From: an uncultured Clostridium sp.
GTDB lineage: Bacteria > Bacillota > Clostridia > Lachnospirales > Lachnospiraceae
DNA length: 15,080 nt
Assembly (NCBI GenBank): GCA_900540335.1
Contig: UQFC01000066.1
Span: forward strand, 1-15,080
Direction: 5' to 3'
Shown: positions 6,788 through 13,855 of the stretch, piece by piece
Position numbering within the stretch: the stretch's first letter is position 1
Layout of the letters: the number at the start of each line of letters is the position of its first letter
The notes under the pieces: generated by a model
The model's input: only the letters and a program-made list of their open reading frames with translations
The model's database searches: none
What the model was told of the DNA's origin: nothing
Translations under genes and position numbers: made by a program

Positions 6788-8491
6788 TTATTTCTCGTTT
6801 GCCAGCTCCATCCGCACATTTTTTCCACGGATTTTCACACGCTTCATACATTCCAGAACTTCTCCGGCGCAGTCCTCCGGAACCTCTACAAAGGTATATT
6901 TATCGTACATATCAATGCTTCCGATCATCCGTCCGGAAATACCGGATTCTCCGGCAATGGCTCCCAGCACATCTCCCGGCTTAATATTCTGATCCCGTCC
7001 TACATTGAGGAAAAGCCTTGCCATTCCATTGTCCTGGCTGCGGCCCCGGCCTCCCCGGCCGCCTCTCTGGCTCCGGTCGCCTCTTCCGTCACGGCCGCGG
7101 CCATAACGTCCGTCCCGTCGTCCTCTCTCCTTCCCGCCCCAGGAATCCAGATCATCCAGGGAACGGGCCGGCCGGCTGTCAATAATAATATCCTCATTGC
7201 TTTCGCCCATGTGCATCCGTAAAAGCGCTGCCGCCAGCTCCAGAGAGGTGTAGTCCTCCTCCAGCAGCTTCTTTTCCAGAATGTGCACAACCGGGCTTAA
7301 ATCCATCTCATTCATCACGCAGCCTGCCTGTTCCAGAATCTTCTCCGCCTTAATCTCTGTAATATCATCCAGAGACGGCACTGCCTGAGGAATAATCTTG
7401 GTTTTGCAGTAACGCTGAATATCCCGCAGCTTATATACCTCCCGCCCTACAACAAAGCTGAAGGCGATTCCGGTGCGTCCTGCCCGGCCGGTTCGTCCAA
7501 TCCGGTGTACATAATACTCGTCATCCTGTGGAATATCGTAGTTAAACACTGCCTCAACATCATCTACGTCAATTCCACGGGCAGCCACATCCGTAGCCAC
7601 CAGAATCTCTGTGCGTCCGTTGCGGAAGCTGTTCATAACCCGATCCCTCTGGATCTGCTTCAGATCTCCGTGGAGGCCTTCTGCAAAATAGCCCCGTCCC
7701 TGAAGCTCATCCACCAGCTCATCCACCTGCTTTTTCGTATTGCAGAAAGCAACAGACAGCTTGGGCGCATACAGATCCAGAAGACGGCACATAACCTCTA
7801 CCTTGGTTCTGGGCTTTACTTCATAATAATACTGAGTCACCTTCGGCACAGTCAGCTCTTTTTTCACCACCCGGATCACCTGCGGATCCTTCTGGAAGCT
7901 TTCCGCTATCTTCTGGATCTCCGGCGGCATGGTTGCAGAAAACATGATGGTCTGGCGCTCCGTCGGAAGCTGGCTTAAAATAGTTTCCATGTCTTCCAGA
8001 AAGCCCATGTTCAGCATCTCATCTGCCTCATCCATAATCACCGTATGTACCTGGTCAAACTTTACCGTCTTCCGGCGCATATGATCCATCACACGTCCCG
8101 GAGTTCCGATAATAATCTGGGTACCGTCCTTCAGTCCCTTAATCTGCCGTACAATATCCTGTCCCCCGTAAATCGGAAGAACCTTGATTCCGTGCATATA
8201 CTTTGCCAGACTGCGAATCTCCTCTGCAACCTGGATTGCCAGCTCTCTGGTAGGGCACAGAGCCACAGCCTGCAGCTTTTTATTTTTCGGATCAATCTTC
8301 TGCAAAAGAGGAATTCCAAAGGCCGCTGTTTTTCCTGTACCGGTCTGGGCCTGACCAATCATGTCCACGCCCTCCATCTGTACAGGAATGGACTTTGCCT
8401 GAATCGGGGATGCCTCTTCAAAGCCCATATCTGCAACTGCCCGCAAAATCCGGTCATCTAACTGTAACTCTTCAAATTTCACTGATTCCAT
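6788..8491 (-). CDS. DEAD-box ATP-dependent RNA helicase with RGG tail and DbpA-type RNA-binding domain
   Basis: It unwinds short RNA duplexes with ATP. Relatives (DeaD/CsdA, CshA, DbpA) act in ribosome assembly, mRNA decay and cold adaptation. The protein has 567 residues. Helicase motifs in order are the Q motif around Gln31, AQTGTGKT (48-55), PTREL (80-84), DEAD (154-157), SAT (185-187), ATDVAARGID (299-308) and HRIGRTGR (329-336). A linker follows, then an Arg/Gly-rich stretch with several RGG/RGR units (about 453-486), then a DbpA-type RNA-binding domain (about 490-565) beginning ARLFLNVG. This architecture fits the DeaD/CsdA group; the DbpA-type domain does not by itself prove 23S rRNA specificity. 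AAAGGAG lies about 12 bases before the ATG. The gene is single, with its own promoter, structured leader and terminator. The DeaD or CshA name is not settled. Confidence 0.95.
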   Translation of the reverse strand: MESVKFEELQLDDRILRAVADMGFEEASPIQAKSIPVQMEGVDMIGQAQTGTGKTAAFGIPLLQKIDPKNKKLQAVALCPTRELAIQVAEEIRSLAKYMHGIKVLPIYGGQDIVRQIKGLKDGTQIIIGTPGRVMDHMRRKTVKFDQVHTVIMDEADEMLNMGFLEDMETILSQLPTERQTIMFSATMPPEIQKIAESFQKDPQVIRVVKKELTVPKVTQYYYEVKPRTKVEVMCRLLDLYAPKLSVAFCNTKKQVDELVDELQGRGYFAEGLHGDLKQIQRDRVMNSFRNGRTEILVATDVAARGIDVDDVEAVFNYDIPQDDEYYVHRIGRTGRAGRTGIAFSFVVGREVYKLRDIQRYCKTKIIPQAVPSLDDITEIKAEKILEQAGCVMNEMDLSPVVHILEKKLLEEDYTSLELAAALLRMHMGESNEDIIIDSRPARSLDDLDSWGGKERGRRDGRYGRGRDGRGDRSQRGGRGGRGRSQDNGMARLFLNVGRDQNIKPGDVLGAIAGESGISGRMIGSIDMYDKYTFVEVPEDCAGEVLECMKRVKIRGKNVRMELANEK

Positions 8492-8516
8492 TCTATATTT
8501 TTTCTCCTTTAACTAT

Positions 8517-8590
8517 CTCTGCCCACGGGCAGAGGTTTCCCATCTCAAAACTAAATTGAGAGGGTTCAAGTGAATCCCCTGAATCCTCTC
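8517..8590 (-). promoter_or_regulatory. Structured 5' leader of the helicase mRNA, with alternative hairpins
   Basis: Three hairpins are visible in the transcript, 5' to 3': arms 8590-8581 with 8567-8558 (9 of 10 pairs); arms 8560-8556 with 8548-8544 (5 pairs); and CTCTGCC/GGCAGAG at 8534-8517, ending just before the ribosome binding site. The first two overlap at 8558-8560, and a tandem repeat, GAATCCCCT (8572-8580) and GAATCCTCT (8581-8589) on the plus strand, offers a second partner for GAACCC. The pairings therefore compete. Helicase genes of the DeaD type are often cold-regulated through long leaders; a role of that kind here is inference. It matches no riboswitch I recognise. Confidence 0.5.
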
Positions 8591-8607
8591 ATAGTATACG
8601 AAAATAA

Positions 8608-8636
8608 ATACTATCATAAATAAAAGGGAATGTCAA
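8608..8636 (-). promoter_or_regulatory. Helicase promoter, near-consensus sigma-A
   Basis: On the minus strand a perfect -35 TTGACA (8636-8631) and a -10 TAGTAT (8613-8608) are 17 bases apart. Transcription would start near 8601, giving a leader of about 110 bases before the ATG at 8491. Confidence 0.85.
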
Positions 8637-8675
8637 ACAGAGTCCATGAATTTTTCTGTTTTTTTATTCTTTTTA

Positions 8676-8684
8676 TGATATAAT
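8676..8684 (+). promoter_or_regulatory. Extended -10 promoter of the bile salt hydrolase gene
   Basis: TGATATAAT contains a perfect TATAAT (8679-8684) with the upstream TG of an extended -10. The -35 region (about 8656-8661, CTGTTT) is weak and lies in a T-rich tract. Start is expected near 8691, with a leader of about 38 bases. It is back to back with the helicase promoter. Confidence 0.65.
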
Positions 8685-8728
8685 TCTATCAGGTTTTATT
8701 CTGACAGAGATGAACGGAGGAAACGCTT

Positions 8729-9700
8729 ATGTGTACAGCAGTCACTTATCGAACAAAGGATCACTATTTTGGAAGAACACTGGATTTGGAATACGCTTAT
8801 CAGGAGACAGTCACAGTCACCCCAAGGAACTTCCCCTTTCATTTCCGGAACGGGAAAACCCTTTCCAGCCACGGGGCTATCATCGGCATGGCTACGGTTA
8901 TGGATGGCTATCCCCTGTATTACGAAGCAGCCAATGAATGGGGACTGGCTGTGGCCGGTTTGAATTTCCCGGACAATGCCCATTACTTCCCGGAGGATCC
9001 GGAGAAAATCAACATTGCCCCCTTTGAACTGATTCCCTGGCTCCTTGGTCAGTGCAAAAATCTGTCTGAGGTCCGCCTCTGCCTGTCAGAGATAAATCTA
9101 TGGAAGGAAAATTTTGCAGATCAGCTTCCTCTTTCTCCTCTCCACTGGATGATTTCTGACAAAGATGCTTCTATCACTGTGGAATGTGTAAAAAGCGGTT
9201 TCAATATTTACGAAAACCCGATAGGCGTTCTTACCAATAACCCCTGCTTTGACTATCACATGACTCATTTAACAGAATTTATCAATCTGACCTGTTTTAC
9301 ACCGGAAAACCGCTTCGGTCAGGTAGAGCTTCGCCCCTACTGCAAGGGCATGGGCGCCATCGGACTCCCCGGCGATTTATCCTCTGCCTCCAGATTTGTC
9401 CGGGCCGCCTATGTAAAGCTGAATTCTGTATCCGGGGACAGCGAGGAAGAAAGCGTCAGCCAGTTTTTCCATATTCTCGGTTCTGTGGAACAGCAGAGAG
9501 GCTGTGTACGTCTGGATGACGGAACCTATGAAATTACAGGCTACACCTCCTGCATCAATACCGATCGGGGAATTTATTATTATACAACTTATGAAAATCA
9601 GTGCATCAGCGCCGTGGACATGCACCGCTGCGATCTGGACGGAAATACGCTGTATTCCTATCCTCTGGCAAAAAAACTGCTGATCAACCGGCAGAATTAA
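8729..9700 (+). CDS. bsh: Bile salt hydrolase (choloylglycine hydrolase, Ntn-hydrolase family)
   Basis: It cleaves the amide bond of glycine- or taurine-conjugated bile acids, releasing free bile acid and amino acid, in the cytoplasm. The 323 residues are full length (C. perfringens enzyme: 329). After removal of Met1, Cys2 is the N-terminal nucleophile. The other active-site residues of the family are present: Arg16 (FGRTLD), Asp19, Asn79 (AGLNFP), Asn170 (VLTNNP) and Arg222 (SASRF). HWMISD (139-144), GLPGD (212-216) and IYYYTTYEN also match the C. perfringens enzyme closely. The segment KGMGAIGLPGD resembles bile-salt enzymes more than penicillin V acylases, which share the fold, so bile acid is the likelier substrate. 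GGAGG lies eight bases before the ATG. It is monocistronic, with its own promoter and terminator; no bile transporter or 7-alpha-dehydroxylation gene is nearby. Confidence 0.93.
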   Translation: MCTAVTYRTKDHYFGRTLDLEYAYQETVTVTPRNFPFHFRNGKTLSSHGAIIGMATVMDGYPLYYEAANEWGLAVAGLNFPDNAHYFPEDPEKINIAPFELIPWLLGQCKNLSEVRLCLSEINLWKENFADQLPLSPLHWMISDKDASITVECVKSGFNIYENPIGVLTNNPCFDYHMTHLTEFINLTCFTPENRFGQVELRPYCKGMGAIGLPGDLSSASRFVRAAYVKLNSVSGDSEEESVSQFFHILGSVEQQRGCVRLDDGTYEITGYTSCINTDRGIYYYTTYENQCISAVDMHRCDLDGNTLYSYPLAKKLLINRQN

Positions 9701-9733
9701 ACCGCTCCTTTCTCAGATACCGGTTGATCTTTT
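9682..9733 (+). terminator. Terminator-like hairpin at the end of bsh
   Basis: Perfect 10-bp arms GATCAACCGG (9682-9691) and CCGGTTGATC (9720-9729), with a 28-base loop, followed by TTTT. The left arm lies in the last codons of bsh and the loop holds the stop codon. The loop is longer than usual, so termination may be partial. The right arm also contains the -35 box of the next promoter. Confidence 0.55.
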
Positions 9734-9752
9734 CTCCGTAATGAGATATATT
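9724..9752 (+). promoter_or_regulatory. Promoter of the DUF6465-like gene
   Basis: -35 TTGATC (9724-9729) and -10 TATATT (9747-9752) are 17 bases apart. Start would be near 9759, with a leader of about 38 bases before the ATG at 9797. The -35 box is part of the bsh terminator stem. Confidence 0.6.
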
Positions 9753-9796
9753 TATACCTGCGCTTTAAATACTGACAAAAAGGAGAGATACACATC

Positions 9797-10111
9797 ATGG
9801 TAAGAAAATATAAGGGAAAGAAGACTTCTGTTAAGACAGCAGAGGCTCTGGCAAGAGAAAGCTTAAAGCAGGAAGAAAAGGCAGAAAACGTATCTGCATC
9901 TTCCGCAGAGCAGACGGCTCTGTCTCTGTGCTTTCAGTGCAGCGGACTGCAGATAAGTCCGGAGGATGTGGAGAATGCCGTGAAAAAAGACATGGAACAG
10001 AAAGGCTATACTGCAAAGAACGTCCAGATTTATGTGAATATGGAAGAAGCAGCAGCCTACTATGTTCTGGACGGAACTGCCGGCGGGGATTACTGCGTAA
10101 TCTTAAGATAA
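9797..10111 (+). CDS. Small Lys-rich protein, DUF6465-like
   Basis: Function unknown. The 104 residues have two parts. A basic, low-complexity N-terminus (about 1-35, rich in Lys, Glu and Ala) carries no signal peptide or membrane helix. A compact C-terminal domain (about 40-103) reads as strand-helix-strand-strand, with SLCFQCSG, an acidic helix EDVENAVKKDMEQKGY, then VQIYVNMEEAAAYYVLDG. That pattern (Phe-x-G/C strand, helix, a YVxxEExAAYYVxxG hairpin) resembles the DUF6465 proteins I recall from Clostridia, which also have Lys/Ala-rich N-termini. The family call is from memory. Two Cys at 45 and 48 (CFQC) and one at 99 are not known to bind metal. AAGGAG lies 11 bases upstream of the ATG. 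The gene is single, with its own promoter, and faces the response regulator gene across a shared terminator. Confidence 0.7.
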   Translation: MVRKYKGKKTSVKTAEALARESLKQEEKAENVSASSAEQTALSLCFQCSGLQISPEDVENAVKKDMEQKGYTAKNVQIYVNMEEAAAYYVLDGTAGGDYCVILR

Positions 10112-10170
10112 GCCTCCTGTTTTGAAAATAAGAAACATGATACCATGTATCAATCCTGCCATACCGGCAG

Positions 10171-10220
10171 AAAAGCCGCATCATCAGCAATCCTTCTGAT
10201 CATGCGGCTTTCGTATTTTC
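10171..10220. terminator. Bidirectional terminator between the DUF6465-like and response regulator genes
   Basis: 16-base arms AAAGCCGCATCATCAG (10172-10187) and CTGATCATGCGGCTTT (10196-10211) pair at all but one position, with an 8-base loop. The minus-strand transcript ends GGCTTTTCTG; the plus-strand one ends GGCTTTCGTATTTT. It lies between convergent stop codons, so it can serve both genes. Two weak small inverted repeats lie just to its left (10138-10170). Confidence 0.85.
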
Positions 10221-10254
10221 CGGTATCCTGCATTTCCATGCAAAACCTGCGGTT

Positions 10255-10944
10255 TTACACCTTAAAGCGGTATCCCACTCCCCAGATTGTCTCAATATAC
10301 TGGGGTTTTGCTGTATTAAATTCGATTTTTTCCCGGATTTTCTTAATATGCACCGTTACTGTTGCAATATCACCGATGGACTCCATATCCCAGATTTTGG
10401 AAAACAGCTCCTCCTTTGTAAAAACATGGTTGGGATTCTGGGCCAGGAAGGTTAAAAGGTCGAACTCCTTGGTGGTAAAATTCTTCTCTTCCCCATTGAT
10501 CCATACTCTTCTGGCTGTCTTGTCAATCTTCAGGCCGCGGATTTCAATAATCTCATTTTCCGGGCTTCCGCTGCCAATCAGCCGCTCATACCGGGCCAGA
10601 TGAGCCTTTACACGGGCTACCATCTCACTGGGACTGAATGGCTTTGTCATATAGTCATCTGCCCCCAGACCCAGGCCGCGGATTTTGTCAATGTCTTCTT
10701 TTTTGGCAGAAATCATAATAATAGGGGTATTCTTTACCTCCCGGAATCTCCGGCAGATTTCAAATCCATCCAGTCCCGGAAGCATCAGATCCAGGATCAG
10801 AAGATCAAAATCCTCTTCCAGAGCCCGCTTCAGCCCCTGGTTTCCTTCCTCCTCCAAAGCCACTTCAAAACCGCTCAGCTCCAGATAATCTTTTTCCAGC
10901 TCTGCAATGCTGCTCTCATCCTCAATGATCAAGATCCTGCTCAC
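10255..10944 (-). CDS. OmpR/PhoB-family response regulator
   Basis: This is a DNA-binding regulator activated by phosphorylation. Of 229 residues, about 1-117 are the receiver domain, with acidic Glu8-Asp9, phospho-acceptor Asp52 (LILDLMLPGLDG), Ser79 and Lys101 (TKPFS). About 130-229 form the winged helix, with the typical LTTKEFDLL-like stretch (FTTKEFDLLTFL), VTVHIKKIREKIE recognition helix and the ending IWGVGYRF. The start is GTG at 10944, with AGGAGG nine bases upstream. The first 23 bases overlap the 3' end of the kinase gene, so translation is probably coupled. Cognate target genes cannot be named; the transporter operon upstream is a neighbour but nothing in the sequence ties it to this regulator. 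Confidence 0.95.
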   Translation of the reverse strand: MSRILIIEDESSIAELEKDYLELSGFEVALEEEGNQGLKRALEEDFDLLILDLMLPGLDGFEICRRFREVKNTPIIMISAKKEDIDKIRGLGLGADDYMTKPFSPSEMVARVKAHLARYERLIGSGSPENEIIEIRGLKIDKTARRVWINGEEKNFTTKEFDLLTFLAQNPNHVFTKEELFSKIWDMESIGDIATVTVHIKKIREKIEFNTAKPQYIETIWGVGYRFKV

Positions 10945-12034
10945 TTTGTAATACCTCCTGATATTTTCTCAGCACAATATGCATCTCTGTGCCCATGCCT
11001 TCCTTGCTGGTTGCCCAAATCCGGCCTCCGTGATCCTCCACAATTTTGCGGACAATGGAGAGTCCGATTCCGCTTCCTCCCTGCGACGAATTCCGGGAAG
11101 AATCCGTGCGGTAGAACCGGTCAAAAATACAAGGCAGATCCTTGGCTGCAATGCCCCGCCCGTTATCCTCAATCTCGATCTGGATAAAATCTCCCACATC
11201 CTTGATCCGGATATTGATAATCCCCTTGGGCTTGTCCATGTATTTTACGGAATTGCTGATAATGTTGTTGATCACCCGCTTCATCTGCTCCGCATCGGCA
11301 ATCACCACCACATCATCGCTGACATAGTTAAAATACCCCAGCTCAATGTTCCTGGAATCCATATCCAGTCCCACTTCCTCCACACAGTCTCCGAAGTAGC
11401 TGTTGACGTTGATTTTATTGAATTCGTAGGGAATCTTGTTGGTATCAATCTTAGAGTAAAAGGTCAGCTCGTCAATCAGCCGATCCATGTCATTGGCCTT
11501 GTTGTATATGGTCCGGATATACTTGTCCAGCTTTTCCGGAGAGGAGGCCACACCGTCCATGATTCCCTCCACATATCCCTTGATCGCTGTAATCGGTGTC
11601 TTTAAATCGTGGGAGATGTTGCTGATCAGCTCCTTGTTTTCTATATCGTACTGAATTTTCTCCTCCGCATTCTCTTTCAGACGGATGCGCATCTCCTCAA
11701 AATCCTGACAAAGCTCTCCTATCTCGTCATCCTCTTCTACCTCCAGGGTAAAGTCCAGATTGCCGTCCCGGATCTTTCTGGTGGCCTCCTGCAGCTTGCT
11801 TAAAGGCCTCAGAACCGAACGGTATACCCAGAGTGTCAGCGCTGCGCATACAAAAATCAGAATCATCACACCGGTAACCAGCATCTGAATCATCACGGCC
11901 CGGACCTCCGGACCAAACCGGTTAAACTGGTGAAGCACAAACAACTGTCCCATGGAAATCACCATGCCTACAAACACAATGGGAAGCAGGCTGAAGGTGA
12001 GAAATGCAATGGCGAGGCGTGTTTTTAATTTCAT
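10922..12034 (-). CDS. Sensor histidine kinase (HAMP, HisKA, HATPase)
   Basis: It autophosphorylates and passes phosphate to the regulator encoded directly downstream. The 370 residues contain two membrane helices (about 7-29 and 50-73) with only about 20 residues between them, so there is no folded extracellular sensor domain. HAMP follows at about 74-126, then HisKA with His142 (SHDLKTP). The ATPase domain has the N box around Asn257/Asn261 (NNIISNSVKY), G1 DNGRGI (290-295), F box FDRFYR, and G2 GGSGIGL (319-325). The ATG at 12034 is chosen because AAGGGGTG lies about nine bases upstream; an in-frame ATG at 12100 would put a signal-less basic extension in front of the first helix and lies upstream of the predicted transcription start. 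The gene precedes the regulator gene, the less common order. The signal may be sensed in the membrane or through a partner protein. Confidence 0.95.
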   Translation of the reverse strand: MKLKTRLAIAFLTFSLLPIVFVGMVISMGQLFVLHQFNRFGPEVRAVMIQMLVTGVMILIFVCAALTLWVYRSVLRPLSKLQEATRKIRDGNLDFTLEVEEDDEIGELCQDFEEMRIRLKENAEEKIQYDIENKELISNISHDLKTPITAIKGYVEGIMDGVASSPEKLDKYIRTIYNKANDMDRLIDELTFYSKIDTNKIPYEFNKINVNSYFGDCVEEVGLDMDSRNIELGYFNYVSDDVVVIADAEQMKRVINNIISNSVKYMDKPKGIINIRIKDVGDFIQIEIEDNGRGIAAKDLPCIFDRFYRTDSSRNSSQGGSGIGLSIVRKIVEDHGGRIWATSKEGMGTEMHIVLRKYQEVLQSEQDLDH

Positions 12035-12090
12035 AAAAAATGCACCCCTTTCAGGCAGACCCCTCAGCGAGAAAACTGCCTCACTTAATA

Positions 12091-12099
12091 AGTATACCA
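12091..12099 (-). promoter_or_regulatory. Extended -10 promoter of the two-component operon
   Basis: Minus strand TGGTATACT is an extended -10 (TGnTATACT). The -35 position (TACTCT) is weak, which could suit an activated or autoregulated promoter. Start is near 12084, about 50 bases before the kinase ATG. Confidence 0.55.
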
Positions 12100-12140
12100 T
12101 AAGAAGTGCATAAAGAGTATAAAACTATTCTAAATTTTCA

Positions 12141-12914
12141 CTAATTGCCGCATTCTACGCTGATTTCATTGAATTTATCCAGAATTTCCTCAATCCGCAG
12201 AACTTTTTTCTCCTCTCCGCCCTTATCCATAATTGCTTCTCCCTGATGCATCATAATCAGGCGGCTTCCGTATTCCACTGCATAGCGAAGGTTGTGCGTT
12301 ACCATGATGGTGGTCAGATGCTTTTCCTTTACCACCTGATCCGTCAGCTCCATAATAATCTCTGCCGTCTTGGGATCCAGAGCTGCCGTGTGCTCATCCA
12401 GAATCAGAAACTCAATCGGCGTCATGGTAGACATCAGAAGCGCCATGGCCTGCCTCTGTCCGCCGGAAAGCACGCCCACCTTTACATGAAGCTTATCCTC
12501 CAGACCCAGGCCCAGGCTTTTAAGCTGTTCCCGGTAAAAATCAATTCTCTGCCGGTTGGTTCCCGGAAGCAGGTTAAAGGGCTTTCCCTTGTTGTCTGCC
12601 AGCGCCATATTTTCCAGAATGGTCATGGACGGGCAGGTTCCCATGGCCGGATTCTGATAAACCCGTCCAATCCGTCTCTGACGCCTGTATTCCGGCATAT
12701 GAGTAATATCCTTACCTCCAATACGAATGGAACCGGCATCCAGGGGAATGCTTCCGCAGATCAGGTTCAGAAGTGAGGTTTTTCCGGAACCGTTGGAGCC
12801 TACTACAGACACAAATTCTCCGTCATTGATTGTCAGGGAAAAATCATCAAACAGACACATTTCATTGACAGTACCTGTATTGTAATATTTTTGAATATGA
12901 TTTAACTCAAGCAT
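12141..12914 (-). CDS. ABC transporter ATP-binding protein (COG1101 type, TrpZ-like)
   Basis: This subunit powers the importer formed with the permease and lipoprotein upstream. The 257 residues are complete. Walker A is GSNGSGKT (39-46), Q loop Gln87 (YQNPAMG), signature LSGGQRQ (149-155), Walker B ILDEH (171-175) with Glu174, and switch His207 (MVTHN). The YQNPAMGTCPSMTILENMALA segment and DEHTAALDP are typical of ATPases partnered with COG2984/COG4120 proteins. The ATG at 12914 has GGAG eight bases upstream and overlaps the permease stop by eight bases; an upstream in-frame ATG at 12947 lacks this site. It is the last gene of its operon. No clear terminator is seen before the two-component operon. 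Confidence 0.93.
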   Translation of the reverse strand: MLELNHIQKYYNTGTVNEMCLFDDFSLTINDGEFVSVVGSNGSGKTSLLNLICGSIPLDAGSIRIGGKDITHMPEYRRQRRIGRVYQNPAMGTCPSMTILENMALADNKGKPFNLLPGTNRQRIDFYREQLKSLGLGLEDKLHVKVGVLSGGQRQAMALLMSTMTPIEFLILDEHTAALDPKTAEIIMELTDQVVKEKHLTTIMVTHNLRYAVEYGSRLIMMHQGEAIMDKGGEEKKVLRIEEILDKFNEISVECGN

Positions 12915-13788
12915 GGATCTTTCTCCTCTCCTTCTGATTGCTGGCAACCAGAATAACCAGAAACAGAACTGCTGTAATCAGCTTTAAATCCGAAGCAGCC
13001 ATGCCCAGGGCAATGGCCGCAGATACGCAGGCCTTGTAAACAATGGAGCCGAAAATCACAGCGGTGGTGGCCTTCACTGCACCAAACCGTTTCAGAAGCT
13101 TTGTTCCGATAATCACGCTGGCAAGACCAATCACCATGGTTCCCGTTCCTGTGCTGATTTCAAAAAATCCCTTCTGCTGACAGTACACACTGCCGGACAG
13201 TGCCACGAAGCCGTTGGCCAGAGCCAGACCGATGATTTTGACGGTTCCCTTATTTTTTGCCAGGGAGGTAACCAAAACCTCATTGTCTCCTGCCGCCCGC
13301 AGAAGATATCCGGCTCTTGTCTTTAAAAACAGATCCAGAAGCACCTTGCAGATTCCCACAATCACCAGAAGAAGGATACTGACAGTCCAGGGCTTTAAAG
13401 CTTCCGGTACTGCCGTGTTCAAAAAACTGTTGTCAAAAATCGTCTCCTTACTGAAAATCGGCAGATTGGATTTGCCTGCAATCCTCAGATTGACTGAGTA
13501 GAGAGCCGTCATTACAATAATTCCGGACAGCAGATCCCGCACCTTCAGCTTCACATGAATCAGACCGGTAATGCACCCTGCCGCCATTCCCGCAAAAAAG
13601 CTTATAAACAGGGCTGCCGCCGGATGTACGCCCTTTATAATCACCATGGCTGTCACTGCCGCTCCCATGGGAAAGGTTCCGTCTACGGACAGATCCGGAA
13701 AATCAAGAATTTTATAAGTAATATACAGGCCCAGAGCCATAATGGCATAAATCAGACCTTCCTCAATAACGCCGATTACAATAGACAT
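12907..13788 (-). CDS. ABC transporter permease (COG4120 type, TrpY-like)
   Basis: This is the membrane channel of the importer, of the BPD_transp_2 type related to branched-chain amino acid and ribose permeases. The 293 residues hold roughly eight to nine hydrophobic segments. The opening GLIYAIMALGLYITYKILDFPDLSVDGTF region (11-39) is characteristic: gene products of this type share the ITYKILDFPDLSVDG signature. The motif RAAGDNEVLVTSLAKNKG (about 178-195) is the cytoplasmic coupling region. The C-terminus KERRKIHA is basic and cytoplasmic. AGGGAG lies nine bases before the ATG. It starts 67 bases after the lipoprotein stop, across a small hairpin, and overlaps the ATPase gene. Confidence 0.93.
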   Translation of the reverse strand: MSIVIGVIEEGLIYAIMALGLYITYKILDFPDLSVDGTFPMGAAVTAMVIIKGVHPAAALFISFFAGMAAGCITGLIHVKLKVRDLLSGIIVMTALYSVNLRIAGKSNLPIFSKETIFDNSFLNTAVPEALKPWTVSILLLVIVGICKVLLDLFLKTRAGYLLRAAGDNEVLVTSLAKNKGTVKIIGLALANGFVALSGSVYCQQKGFFEISTGTGTMVIGLASVIIGTKLLKRFGAVKATTAVIFGSIVYKACVSAAIALGMAASDLKLITAVLFLVILVASNQKERRKIHA

Positions 13789-13819
13789 GAAGCATTTCTC
13801 CCTAACATTTTATTTTCCG

Positions 13820-13853
13820 CCGCCTGCTGTTTTTCTAAAAACAAACCGCCTGC
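13820..13853. repeat. Hairpin flanked by direct repeats between lipoprotein and permease genes
   Basis: Two copies of CCGCCTGC (13820-13827 and 13846-13853) flank a small inverted repeat, TGTTTTT (13828-13834) and AAAAACA (13837-13843). The stem is AT-only and weak, so it is a poor terminator. It might lower permease expression relative to the binding protein. Confidence 0.4.
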
Positions 13854-13855
13854 AG

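Noticed and set aside
8517..8534. GC-rich hairpin near the helicase start as a guanidine (mini-ykkC) motif
   Set aside because: The loop read in the transcript is CGTG, there is no second matching hairpin with an ACGR loop, and the downstream gene is unrelated to guanidine handling.
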